In this document: positions 6,710 to 13,360 of the stretch, in pieces | How the letters are laid out: each line of letters starts with the position of its first letter | Position numbering within the stretch: position 1 is the stretch's first letter | Source: an uncultured Lentisphaeria bacterium | GTDB lineage: Bacteria > Verrucomicrobiota > Lentisphaeria > Victivallales > Victivallaceae | Assembly: GCA_937888615.1 (NCBI GenBank) | Contig: CALABZ010000330.1 | Span: 1 to 13,487 of the forward strand | DNA length: 13,487 nucleotides | Direction of reading: 5' to 3' | Notes under the pieces: model-generated | The model's database searches: none | What the model was told of the DNA's origin: nothing | What the model saw: only the letters and a program-made list of their open reading frames with translations | Translations under genes and position numbers: made by a program

Positions 6710-7492
6710 TCAATCCTCCAGATAAAGTTCCGCGGCCCGGAATACGGGGCCTTCCTTACAACTCCGCGCATAACGCCAACCGTCTTCGTTGTTATCCTTG
6801 ACCTTGACCACGCAGGCGAAACAGGCCCCTACGCCGCAGCACATCAGGTGATCAAGCGAAATTTCGCCGGGCAGGTTGCGGGCGTTCAGCATTTTCGCCA
6901 CCGCATAAAGCATCCCGGTGGGACCGCAGGCGTAATACCGCGTCGGACGGTGTTCGTTCTCGCGGATCGCGTCAGTCAGGAGATCGGTCACCAGACCTTT
7001 TTGCCCCTCCGAACCATCGTTGGTGGCGATCCGCACCTCGAAACCGTTGCGGCGATATTCGTCTACCAACAGTAAATCGGAAGCAGTCCGCGCGCCGAGC
7101 AGGACCAATCCGCCCCGACCGCCGTTCCGCGACAGCATAAAGGTCGCCGCCGAGCCGTAGCCGCCGACCACCAGCACCGGGTATTCATCCTCGCGGGGAT
7201 CGGCGAAACCGTTACCGAGTGGCCCCATGAGCTCGCAGGCCATACCCGGTGTCAGGCCGGACAACACCCGCGTGCCCTCGCCCACCACCTTGTAAACAAC
7301 GGTCAACACGCCGTCATCCGTGCAATTGCAGATGCTGAAAGGGCGCCGCAGTATCCGGTGCTCCAGATTCGGTATCCGCACATGAACGAACTGCCCGGGA
7401 CGGGCGGTGCGGCAAATTTCCGGCGCATGAAACTCCACCCGGAAATAATCCTCCTGGAGCAGCCGGTTTGTGATGATCTCACCTGTTTTCAT
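6710..7492 (-). CDS. pyrK: Dihydroorotate dehydrogenase B, electron-transfer subunit
   Basis: This encodes 260 residues of the ferredoxin-reductase-like subunit that carries FAD and a [2Fe-2S] cluster and links PyrD to NAD+. The FAD domain includes the PGQFVHV strand and RRPFSIC (49-55). The NAD-binding half includes VLVVGGYGSAA and YYACGPTGML. The cluster ligands are C219, C224, C227 and C245 in CGVGACFAC...C, the PyrK spacing. The start is ATG 7492 with AAAGGAA upstream. It overlaps the waaF stop by four bases (ATGA), and the open frame upstream is only the antisense shadow of waaF. The gene lies between waaF and pyrD with no gaps. Pairing of pyrK with pyrD confirms the NAD+-dependent class 1B enzyme. 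Confidence 0.95.
   Translation of the reverse strand: MKTGEIITNRLLQEDYFRVEFHAPEICRTARPGQFVHVRIPNLEHRILRRPFSICNCTDDGVLTVVYKVVGEGTRVLSGLTPGMACELMGPLGNGFADPREDEYPVLVVGGYGSAATFMLSRNGGRGGLVLLGARTASDLLLVDEYRRNGFEVRIATNDGSEGQKGLVTDLLTDAIRENEHRPTRYYACGPTGMLYAVAKMLNARNLPGEISLDHLMCCGVGACFACVVKVKDNNEDGWRYARSCKEGPVFRAAELYLED
6714..6719 (-). promoter_or_regulatory. Ribosome-binding site that fixes the pyrD start
   Basis: Read on the minus strand this is GGAGGA, a near-perfect Shine-Dalgarno sequence 6 bases before the ATG at 6707. It lies inside the end of pyrK, which supports translational coupling. Confidence 0.8.
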
Positions 7493-8589
7493 GATATTTC
7501 CTTTGCTAATTCGAAGCAGACCTGCTCCGGCGTTATCGCTTTCATGCACTGTGCGCCCGAGGCGCACTCGCGTTTGAAACACGGCGCACAGGGCTGGCGG
7601 TCGAACAGTATTTTCCAACGGGCGGAAATCGGACTGGTCGAGGTGTAATCCGTCGGCCCGTACACCGCCACGCCGGGAGTTCCGAGCGCCGCGGAGAGAT
7701 GCATCAGCCCGCTGTCGTTGGCCGCCGTGGCCCGTGAATGCTTCAATATATTCATCAGTGCGGGGATATCCGTCTTGCCGCACAAATTAAAAACCTTGTC
7801 CGCGGGCAGCCCGGACACGACTTCCTCGCCGATCCGGTGTTCCCCGTTCGAACCCAGCACCGCCACAGTGCCGCCCTGTTCCACCCACCAGGCCGCAACC
7901 TCGCGGAACGACTCGGATGGCCACCGTTTGGCCGCCCCGTAAGCCGCCCCCGCCGCCAGGGTCAGGAGCTTTTCCGCCGGTACCGGCAAGGGCAGTTCGG
8001 GCAGGACGAATTCCGGCAGTTCGCCGTTCCAGTCCGGGGCTCCGAGCGCGCGGATGATCGCCAGATAGCGGTCGGTGTGCTGGATTCCGTGCATCCGTCC
8101 CTTGCGGATCTTCGGAAACCTGAAACTCCTCGCCAGCAGGACTCCCCTGCCACGCGCCGCCGCGCCGTACAGACGCGGTATACCCGCCAGTTTGAGTTGC
8201 AAGGCGTCGCGCAATGAATTATTGAACAAAATCCCCGCCCCGAAATACAGGTTATGAATCCGGCAATGCATGGCGCGTCCCCAGAATTTATGGGTGTCGG
8301 CCAGCGGCAATACCCGGGTCACAATCGGCATAGCCTGGAATAGCGGCTCCATGTAGGCGGGGCAAATGACATGCAAGCCGCATCCGAGCGGCAGGATTTT
8401 TTTCAACTGCATCAGTGCCGGCATGGCCATGACCGCATCGCCAAGCCAGTTGGGCATACGTACCAGCACGCCGTTGCCGAACTCTCCGGTACGCAACGGA
8501 ACGGTCGGAAACCGGGGTGCGGTATCCGGCCACGGGCGGCGGTTGATATTATTTTCGTCAGTATTTTTCTGCATGGCCATAAGATACAT
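7489..8589 (-). CDS. waaF: Lipopolysaccharide heptosyltransferase II-like glycosyltransferase (family 9)
   Basis: This encodes 366 residues of glycosyltransferase family 9. The WaaF signatures are RMPNWLGDAVMAMPAL (44-59), AAYGAAKRWPSESFREVA, CGKTDIPALM, NDSGLMHLSAALGTPGVAVYGPTDYTSTSPIS and the C-terminal cysteine cluster CAPCFKREC...C (C334, C337, C342, C348). The family transfers L-glycero-D-manno-heptose from an ADP-sugar to the LPS inner core at the cytoplasmic face of the inner membrane, implying an outer membrane. The start is set at ATG 8589 by GAGGG 7 bases upstream; ATGs at 8580 and 8574 are alternatives. The first 40 or so residues are a hydrophilic extension compared with typical WaaF. 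It is the first gene of the minus-strand operon and couples to pyrK. Which LPS sugar it handles cannot be told from sequence. Confidence 0.9.
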   Translation of the reverse strand: MYLMAMQKNTDENNINRRPWPDTAPRFPTVPLRTGEFGNGVLVRMPNWLGDAVMAMPALMQLKKILPLGCGLHVICPAYMEPLFQAMPIVTRVLPLADTHKFWGRAMHCRIHNLYFGAGILFNNSLRDALQLKLAGIPRLYGAAARGRGVLLARSFRFPKIRKGRMHGIQHTDRYLAIIRALGAPDWNGELPEFVLPELPLPVPAEKLLTLAAGAAYGAAKRWPSESFREVAAWWVEQGGTVAVLGSNGEHRIGEEVVSGLPADKVFNLCGKTDIPALMNILKHSRATAANDSGLMHLSAALGTPGVAVYGPTDYTSTSPISARWKILFDRQPCAPCFKRECASGAQCMKAITPEQVCFELAKEIS

Positions 8590-8694
8590 CAATCCGCCCT
8601 CAAGTTCAAGCCGGACAAGCGGGAAAATGCGCCCGACGGAACCGCTTTTGCGGGTGTTTTTTCCGTTTTTCCGACAGACGGCCCGAAAAAGCAC

Positions 8695-8722
8695 TTGACA
8701 AATTTCAATATATGGTTATATT
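8695..8722 (+). promoter_or_regulatory. Strong sigma-70 promoter for the ArsR-permease unit
   Basis: A consensus -35 TTGACA (8695-8700) is separated by 16 bases from TATATT (8717-8722). The predicted start of transcription is about 20 bases before the ArsR ATG. Confidence 0.85.
8707..8722 (+). promoter_or_regulatory. Probable ArsR-family operator overlapping the -10 element
   Basis: AATATA (8707-8712) and TATATT (8717-8722) form a perfect 6-4-6 inverted repeat whose right arm is the -10 box. AT-rich dyads over the promoter are typical ArsR/SmtB-family operators, so autorepression by the adjacent gene is the natural reading. No convincing promoter for the divergent waaF operon was found nearby. 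Confidence 0.65.
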
Positions 8723-8751
8723 ACCAAATAACAAAACAAAAGCGGACCATT

Positions 8752-9036
8752 ATGCTGAAATATGACAAAAACTGTTGCAGGAAAGAAGCGGAAGTATTCA
8801 AGGCGCTCGGGCATCCGACCCGCCTGTGGATCGTCCGTCAACTGGCCGGAGGCGAACACTGCGTTTGTGAGTTCGTCGACGCGGTCGGCGTGGACTTCTC
8901 CACCATCAGCCAGCATCTGGCGGTCCTGAAACGTGCCGGAGTCATCGAGGACGACAAACGCGGCAAGTCGGTTTATTACCGCTTGTGCTGTCCGTGCCTC
9001 CTCGACCTGATCGAATGCATCGCCGGCAGGAGTTGA
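8752..9036 (+). CDS. ArsR/SmtB-family metal- or metalloid-responsive repressor
   Basis: This encodes 94 residues, a minimal winged helix-turn-helix repressor. FKALGHPTRLWIVRQL (16-31) and STISQHLAVLKRAGVIEDDKRGKSVYYRL (50-78) are the family core. The metal site C37-V-C39 is at the start of the alpha-3 helix, as in ArsR and CadC. An N-terminal C8-C9 pair could complete a CadC-like alpha-3N site, and a C-terminal cluster C79, C80, C82 with C89 adds a possible second site. Eight cysteines in 94 residues point to a soft-metal or As(III) ligand. The start is ATG 8752 with a weak AGCGGA site; the long open frame upstream is non-coding. It probably represses its own promoter and the downstream permease. 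The inducer cannot be named from sequence. Confidence 0.9.
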   Translation: MLKYDKNCCRKEAEVFKALGHPTRLWIVRQLAGGEHCVCEFVDAVGVDFSTISQHLAVLKRAGVIEDDKRGKSVYYRLCCPCLLDLIECIAGRS

Positions 9037-9052
9037 TGCCATGTAACGCTGC

Positions 9053-9136
9053 CCGCTTGCAAAGCGGAATGATATTTCGCCCGCTGGGCGACCAGCGCTG
9101 TCCGCCCGCTGGACTGTGTGCGGCAACGTGCCGCAC
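9053..9136 (+). promoter_or_regulatory. Structured leader between repressor and permease genes
   Basis: The 156-base gap holds several inverted repeats. CCGCTT/AAGCGG (9053-9058, 9062-9067) is the first. CCAGCG at 9092-9097 can pair either with CGCTGG at 9082-9087, closing a GCGA tetraloop, or with CGCTGG at 9107-9112. The last is a perfect 8-bp stem GTGCGGCA/TGCCGCAC (9118-9125, 9129-9136) with a 3-base loop. No U-run follows, so this is not a plain terminator. It may be a processing or stability element, an attenuator-like switch, or a palindromic repeat. Confidence 0.45.
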
Positions 9137-9192
9137 CGAAGTTACTTTTCACCATTCATTTTGAGATTTGACAAAAGAAGGAAATAAATCCC

Positions 9193-10179
9193 ATGATCAT
9201 TTTTACCTGGCTTGCCGATTATCTGGCGTATTCCCTGTTGGCGCTGTCCCCCGATTCAAAGCTCGGAGGCGGGGTGCATTTCTTCATCGAAGACATCACC
9301 AAAATCTTTTTCCTGCTGGTCATCATGATCTATATCATCGGCCTGATCCGGGCCAGCCTCCCGATCGAACGAATCCGCACGTTCCTCATCGGGCGCAGTC
9401 GCCTGGTCGGTTATCTGGCCGCATCTCTGCTGGGTGCGGTTACGCCGTTCTGTTCGTGTTCCAGCATCCCGCTTTTTCTGGGGTTCACGGCGGCCCGGAT
9501 CCCGGTGGGCATCACCCTGGCATTTCTGATCACCTCGCCGATGATCAATGAAGCGGCGATCGTAATGCTCGGCGGTTCCGTCGGCTGGGGTTTAACTGCC
9601 GCCTATGCCGGATTCGGCATGCTGGCGGGGATTCTGGGCGGATTCTTCTTTGACGCGATCAAGGCCGAACGTTTTCTCCAGGCCGAGCCGCCCCCGAAAA
9701 AATGCTGTTGCTGCGCCGGAGCCGCCGAAACCAGCGGGCCGGCCGCTTCTCCCGCCATAACCTGGCGCTACCGTCATACGTTCGCCCTGCGGGAAGTCTT
9801 GGACATTCTGAAACGGATATGGCTGTGGGTGGTGATCGGGATCGCGCTGGGAGCATTCCTGCATGGATACGTCCCTGCGGAATGGATATCCGAAAACCTG
9901 GGCGGGGGGCAGTGGTGGAGCGTACCGCTGGCCGTCCTGATCGGGATCCCGTCCTACGCCAACGCCACCGGCATCATCCCGGTGGTGGGGGCTTTGATGC
10001 AGAAAGGGCTTCCGGTCGGAACCGCTTTTGCGTTCATGCTGTCGACGACGGCGGCAAGCCTGCCCGAATTCATCATGCTCAAAAAGGTGATGACGACAAA
10101 AATGCTGGTCATCTTCGCGGTTTATCTGCTGGTGTTTTTCACCCTGTGCGGATGGCTCCTGAACCTGTTGTGGAGTTGA
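9193..10179 (+). CDS. ArsP/YraQ-family (DUF318) permease, probable metal or metalloid efflux
   Basis: This encodes 328 residues with about eight predicted membrane helices in two halves. It starts at ATG 9193 with AAGGA 10 bases upstream. The family hallmark TPFCSCSSIPLFLGF begins at residue 84, with C87 and C89 in the membrane, followed by GITLAFLITSPMINEAAI. The second half has the matching GIPSYANATGIIPV and GTAFAFMLSTTAASLPEFIML. Between the halves is a soluble loop with four consecutive cysteines (C171-C174) after PPKK. Known relatives include ArsP, which exports trivalent organoarsenicals, and putative Cu/Zn exporters, so the substrate is open. Its place behind an ArsR-type gene supports induced metal or metalloid efflux. 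No arsC, arsM or thioredoxin gene accompanies it, so classical arsenate reduction is not encoded here. Confidence 0.87.
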   Translation: MIIFTWLADYLAYSLLALSPDSKLGGGVHFFIEDITKIFFLLVIMIYIIGLIRASLPIERIRTFLIGRSRLVGYLAASLLGAVTPFCSCSSIPLFLGFTAARIPVGITLAFLITSPMINEAAIVMLGGSVGWGLTAAYAGFGMLAGILGGFFFDAIKAERFLQAEPPPKKCCCCAGAAETSGPAASPAITWRYRHTFALREVLDILKRIWLWVVIGIALGAFLHGYVPAEWISENLGGGQWWSVPLAVLIGIPSYANATGIIPVVGALMQKGLPVGTAFAFMLSTTAASLPEFIMLKKVMTTKMLVIFAVYLLVFFTLCGWLLNLLWS

Positions 10180-10226
10180 AAGATGCACGAATGTCCCGTC
10201 TTTCCTGAAAAATTCCGAAAGATAAT

Positions 10227-10278
10227 TTGCAAAGCCGGCAAAGAAGCAATATTTTAAGATTATTCGGGAAAATATAAT
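10227..10278 (+). promoter_or_regulatory. Candidate promoter(s) for the small membrane protein
   Basis: The 126-bp gap after the permease holds TTGCAA (10227-10232) spaced 17 bases from TATTTT (10250-10255). It also holds a perfect TATAAT (10273-10278) that lacks a recognisable -35. Either could drive the next gene. No good terminator for the permease is seen; the TCTTTC/GAAAGA dyad at 10199-10222 is weak. Confidence 0.4.
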
Positions 10279-10305
10279 CCACTTTTGAGCATGAGGAGAT
10301 TAAAA

Positions 10306-10698
10306 ATGGAATGCACGAAAGAAGAACTGTATCAAGTCGGCTGCAACCAGAAAAAAATCCTTTACCTGATCCTTTGCGGATTTGCCTTAAATATCCTATG
10401 GTGGCACATGCTCGGCGTCCTGTTCTGGCTGCTTCAACTGGTATATACCATTATTGCGATTGTATTTGTATTTCAGTTCGGCACGTCCCTTAAGATCGGT
10501 CAGGTGGCGATGATCGGTATTCTGATCCTGCTGTTCATCCCGCTGGTCGGACTGTTGACGCTGTTGATATTGAACGGCAAAGCCACCAGGCTGCTGCGCG
10601 AAGGCGGTATTCGGGTCGGCCTGATGGGCGCTTCCCGGGAGAATCTGGAAAAATTGAAAATGAAAGCGACAGAATCAGCCCCGGAAACGACGGAATAA
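10306..10698 (+). CDS. Small integral membrane protein, unknown function
   Basis: This encodes 130 residues. The ATG at 10306 is chosen for GAGGAG (10293-10298) 7 bases upstream, over upstream TTG and ATG codons in frame. Three hydrophobic segments are evident, at about 18-36, 37-58 and 66-89. A short basic segment (GKATRLLREGG) and a hydrophilic tail rich in Glu and Thr follow. The N-terminal 17 residues are polar with two cysteines (C3, C13). Nothing identifies a family. It is 86 bp upstream of the Sel1-repeat gene with no convincing terminator or promoter between, so the two may be co-transcribed. Confidence 0.75.
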   Translation: MECTKEELYQVGCNQKKILYLILCGFALNILWWHMLGVLFWLLQLVYTIIAIVFVFQFGTSLKIGQVAMIGILILLFIPLVGLLTLLILNGKATRLLREGGIRVGLMGASRENLEKLKMKATESAPETTE

Positions 10699-10764
10699 TC
10701 CCGTCGCAATCCGATTGATATCCGACACGGACGGTTGGAAGCGGTTCTCTCGGAATTGATTCAC

Positions 10765-10777
10765 GGGAGACACGGAG
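10765..10777 (+). promoter_or_regulatory. Two stacked ribosome-binding sites before a triple ATG
   Basis: GGGAGA (10765-10770) is 8 bases from ATG 10779, and GGAG (10774-10777) is 7 bases from ATG 10785. The three consecutive ATG codons leave the exact Sel1-protein start ambiguous by two residues. Confidence 0.5.
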
Positions 10778-10784
10778 AATGATG

Positions 10785-13112
10785 ATGCGAAAATTATTTC
10801 TTACCCTCCTGACAGTCATTACAGGCGCGTTTTCAACCTCATTTCTTGCCGCCCGTCCGGTGGAGTTTGAATACGGACTGAACCTGATGGACGGTATCCA
10901 GGTGCGGCAGACCTACGCGGGTATCCTGATCAGTATCGCCCAGCCCGCTTCCGACCGCACCCGTTACCTGCTTCGGGAGACCGATCAGAAAGAGCTCCGC
11001 CGCAATAAAATCATGACCTTTTCCTTCAAGTACCGCCTCTGGCCCGTCAAGCCCCGGCTTTACAACTGGACGCTGAAAAGCAACGTGTTGACCAGCCGCG
11101 AATTCCTGCCGGTATTCAATATCGGACGCCAATTCTCGTTCTTCGCCCTGAGCCAGGTGCCGCGCGGCAAACGCACCATCCGTACCGCGCCGACTTATTT
11201 TCCGGACTGGCCGCTGGTATTTGATTTCACCCCGTTCAGCCAGGGCAAATACGAATTAATTTACGGCAGCGCCGAGGTCGCGCTCCAGCTCTATAAACTC
11301 CACGACGTCAAAGTGGTCGTCGATATGTCCAACAACATCGTCGCCATCAACATCGATAATTACAAGATCATTTACCGGAAAAAGATCGAATACTTCCCCG
11401 ACTGCTTCGGCTTCATTAATGTTCCGATCACCTATTCCGGCTCGCGCTGGGCGGAAAGCGTCCCCGCCATGGAAGTGTCCGATTTCCGCTATCATTACGG
11501 CTTCAGTGACTACAAAACCTCGCCGGACGCCCTCTATCCCCGCTTTCCGGTCGAACGTTACGAACGCCCCGAACGCCACCAGAAAGCCGACGCCCAATTC
11601 TGGCTCGGCCTCAGTTATTACCAGGGCGACTACGGCGCGCGCAAGGATTTCGTCGAAGCCGCCCGCCTGTTCGACAAAGCCGCGGGCGACGATCACGTGC
11701 TGGCCCAGTATTATATGGGAATATGTTACCTGTACGGGCGCGGCGTCGAACAATCCAACGCCAAGGCCTATGATTCGTTCCGCAAAGCGGCACGCAACTT
11801 CCACGACGCCTCCGGTTTCATGGCCGCCATGATGCAGTGCCAGGGCAAACAGCCTTTCGACGTAGCCCGTCCGAATGATCTTTTCATCTCCCTGCTGGCC
11901 CCGGCGGTCCTGCAGGGCAACGCCAACGCTTTTTACCTGAATTCCTGGCGAATGATGGCCCGAATTCTGCCCGGCGCAATCATTGCGACCACCTGGAGCG
12001 ATGCCGTCCGGCGCGGACATCCCAAAGCCATGCTGTTGCAGCCGGGACTCCCCCCGGCGGAGTTTTTCCGCCGCAGTGAACAGACCGCCGCCAGGAATTA
12101 CGTGCCGGGAATCGTCGCCGCGGGCGGCTGCCTGGTCACTGGCTACGGCACTCCGCCCGACCTCAAACGCGGCTTCGAACTCCTGTTGAAAGGAGCCGCC
12201 CTCGGTTCCGACCGCGGCGCACTCCAGGCCGGCAAATGTTATCTCGGCGGCCTCGGCACAACGAAGAATCCGGCCGAAGCGGAGAAACTCCTCCGTCCGC
12301 TGGCCTACAAAGGCAATCTCGAAGCCACCCTTCTATGCGGACTCTTCGATCCGACCCCCGATCCGGCCTCGGAACTCTATCTGAACGGCGACAAAAGCGG
12401 CGCTCTCGCCGCCTGGCTGAAAAGCAGCGAACCTCTCCATCAATACCGGGCCGGACTGTGCCTTGCAGCGGGTGAAGGGACGCAAGCCAATCCGCAGGAA
12501 GCCTTCGCTTGTTTTCAACGAGCGGCGAACAGCGGACTGCCGCAGGCGAATATGGAACTGGGAAACTGCTATGAATCCGGGCTTGGCGTCCGGCTGAAAA
12601 ATCCCAATACCGCTTTCCAATTTTACGCCAAATCCACAGCCTATCCGCCGGGAACCCTGGCCTATGCCCGCAAATGCCTCGACCGCCGCATCGGCAAGGA
12701 GGCGCTGGCGGCAGTCAAAATCGCCGCCGATGCCGGAATCATCGAAGCCATACAGCTTTACGCGGAACTGCTGTTGAACGGTTTTCGTCCGGGCATTATT
12801 ATGGACCGTGCCAAAGGTATCGAAGCCATGACTGCGGCCGCCGAAGCCGGTTCGATCCGGGCCATGTATATATTGGGCGACTGCTATTACCGGGGAATCG
12901 GCGTAAAAGTGGATAAAGACAAAGCCGCTGAATGGTGGAGCAAATACCAGACCGCTTCCGATGACCGGGACAACAATACGCTTGAGGAACTCGCCCCCTA
13001 TTGGAAACCGCTGCCGAATTATCCCGAAACGATCAGCGTCAACGGGATGCCGAAATATGTTTCGGAATGGAGCGATCCTGCGGAAATCTATAAATACTAT
13101 CTGAAATACTGA
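10785..13112 (+). CDS. Secreted Sel1-like (TPR-type) repeat protein with an unassigned N-terminal beta domain
   Basis: This encodes 775 residues from ATG 10785 (GGAG at 10774-10777, 7 bases away). ATGs at 10779 and 10782 are in frame, and GGGAGA at 10765 would suit 10779, so the first two residues are uncertain. A signal peptide (MRKLFLTLLTVITGAFSTSFLAA) directs export. Residues 25-265 form a mostly beta region that I cannot assign; the stretch VVVDMSNNIVAINIDNYKI and the following FGFINV faintly recall concanavalin-like sandwiches. From about 269 to 340 there are two clear Sel1 repeats (AQFWLGLSYYQGDYG..., AQYYMGICYLYGRGV...). A degenerate stretch follows, then about six more repeats to around 725 (such as ALQAGKCYLGGLGT, ANMELGNCYESGLGV, AMYILGDCYYRGIGV). 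Sel1 repeats mediate protein-protein contacts, so this is probably an envelope scaffold or regulator. No catalytic motif is seen. Confidence 0.88.
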   Translation: MRKLFLTLLTVITGAFSTSFLAARPVEFEYGLNLMDGIQVRQTYAGILISIAQPASDRTRYLLRETDQKELRRNKIMTFSFKYRLWPVKPRLYNWTLKSNVLTSREFLPVFNIGRQFSFFALSQVPRGKRTIRTAPTYFPDWPLVFDFTPFSQGKYELIYGSAEVALQLYKLHDVKVVVDMSNNIVAINIDNYKIIYRKKIEYFPDCFGFINVPITYSGSRWAESVPAMEVSDFRYHYGFSDYKTSPDALYPRFPVERYERPERHQKADAQFWLGLSYYQGDYGARKDFVEAARLFDKAAGDDHVLAQYYMGICYLYGRGVEQSNAKAYDSFRKAARNFHDASGFMAAMMQCQGKQPFDVARPNDLFISLLAPAVLQGNANAFYLNSWRMMARILPGAIIATTWSDAVRRGHPKAMLLQPGLPPAEFFRRSEQTAARNYVPGIVAAGGCLVTGYGTPPDLKRGFELLLKGAALGSDRGALQAGKCYLGGLGTTKNPAEAEKLLRPLAYKGNLEATLLCGLFDPTPDPASELYLNGDKSGALAAWLKSSEPLHQYRAGLCLAAGEGTQANPQEAFACFQRAANSGLPQANMELGNCYESGLGVRLKNPNTAFQFYAKSTAYPPGTLAYARKCLDRRIGKEALAAVKIAADAGIIEAIQLYAELLLNGFRPGIIMDRAKGIEAMTAAAEAGSIRAMYILGDCYYRGIGVKVDKDKAAEWWSKYQTASDDRDNNTLEELAPYWKPLPNYPETISVNGMPKYVSEWSDPAEIYKYYLKY

Positions 13113-13130
13113 TTTACCGGCAGTGGTCAA

Positions 13131-13195
13131 TATGGCCGTCCTGATTCCGGGCGGGCCATAAAGAACCCCTTGCTTTTGGGTTTCCCGTATTTTTT
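13131..13195 (+). terminator. Weak candidate terminator after the Sel1-repeat gene
   Basis: Two dyads follow the stop codon: TATGGCC (13131-13137) with GGCCATA (13154-13160), and GAACCC (13163-13168) with GGGTTT (13178-13183), which has one G-U pair. A T-rich stretch ends at 13195. The U-run is not directly next to either stem, so termination strength is doubtful. Confidence 0.3.
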
Positions 13196-13218
13196 CAAGA
13201 AAAACTTATAATCCCTGC

Positions 13219-13246
13219 TTGCAATTACGCTCCAATACACTATATT
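13219..13246 (+). promoter_or_regulatory. Probable promoter of the tRNA-Arg gene
   Basis: TTGCAA (13219-13224) is separated by 16 bases from TATATT (13241-13246). The tRNA begins 38 bases after the -10, leaving a short 5' leader for RNase P removal. Confidence 0.65.
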
Positions 13247-13283
13247 AAGGGCATGTTGTTTGCAATAGCAACATAAACGATGT

Positions 13284-13360
13284 GCACCCGTAGCTCAATT
13301 GGATAGAGCGTCTGGCTACGGACCAGAAGGTTAGGGGTTCAAGTCCCTTCGGGTGTACCA
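13284..13360 (+). tRNA. tRNA-Arg (anticodon ACG), CCA encoded
   Basis: A complete cloverleaf can be drawn. The acceptor stem is GCACCCG (13284-13290) with CGGGTGT (13350-13356), with G-U at the first pair. The D stem is GCTC/GAGC (13293-13296, 13306-13309). The anticodon stem is TCTGG/CCAGA, with loop CTACGGA and anticodon ACG at 13318-13320. The T arm is AGGGG/CCCTT around TTCAAGT. Then come discriminator A and genomic CCA (13358-13360). A34 is expected to be edited to inosine so that it reads CGU, CGC and CGA. Six T residues follow at once (13361-13366) and may end the transcript. Confidence 0.97.

Noticed and set aside
7493..7783. N-terminal extension of pyrK
   Set aside because: It is the shadow of waaF in another frame. 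PyrK homology begins at ATG 7492, which has a ribosome-binding site.
8637..8652. A 16-base sequence shared exactly with 10017-10032 inside the permease gene
   Set aside because: One copy is coding and the other is an untranslated upstream segment, with no extended similarity around them. It is most likely chance or shared codon-like composition.
8371..8751. Upstream extension of the ArsR frame
   Set aside because: It would run through the promoter and the antisense of waaF. The ArsR core aligns from the ATG at 8752.
9168..9173. TTGACA just upstream of the permease gene, as a separate promoter
   Set aside because: A -10 at normal spacing would fall at or inside the start of the coding sequence, and none is present.
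10688..10706. CGACGG/CCGTCG dyad over the stop of the small membrane protein as a terminator
   Set aside because: There is only a 6-bp stem and no U-run downstream, so it is not called.
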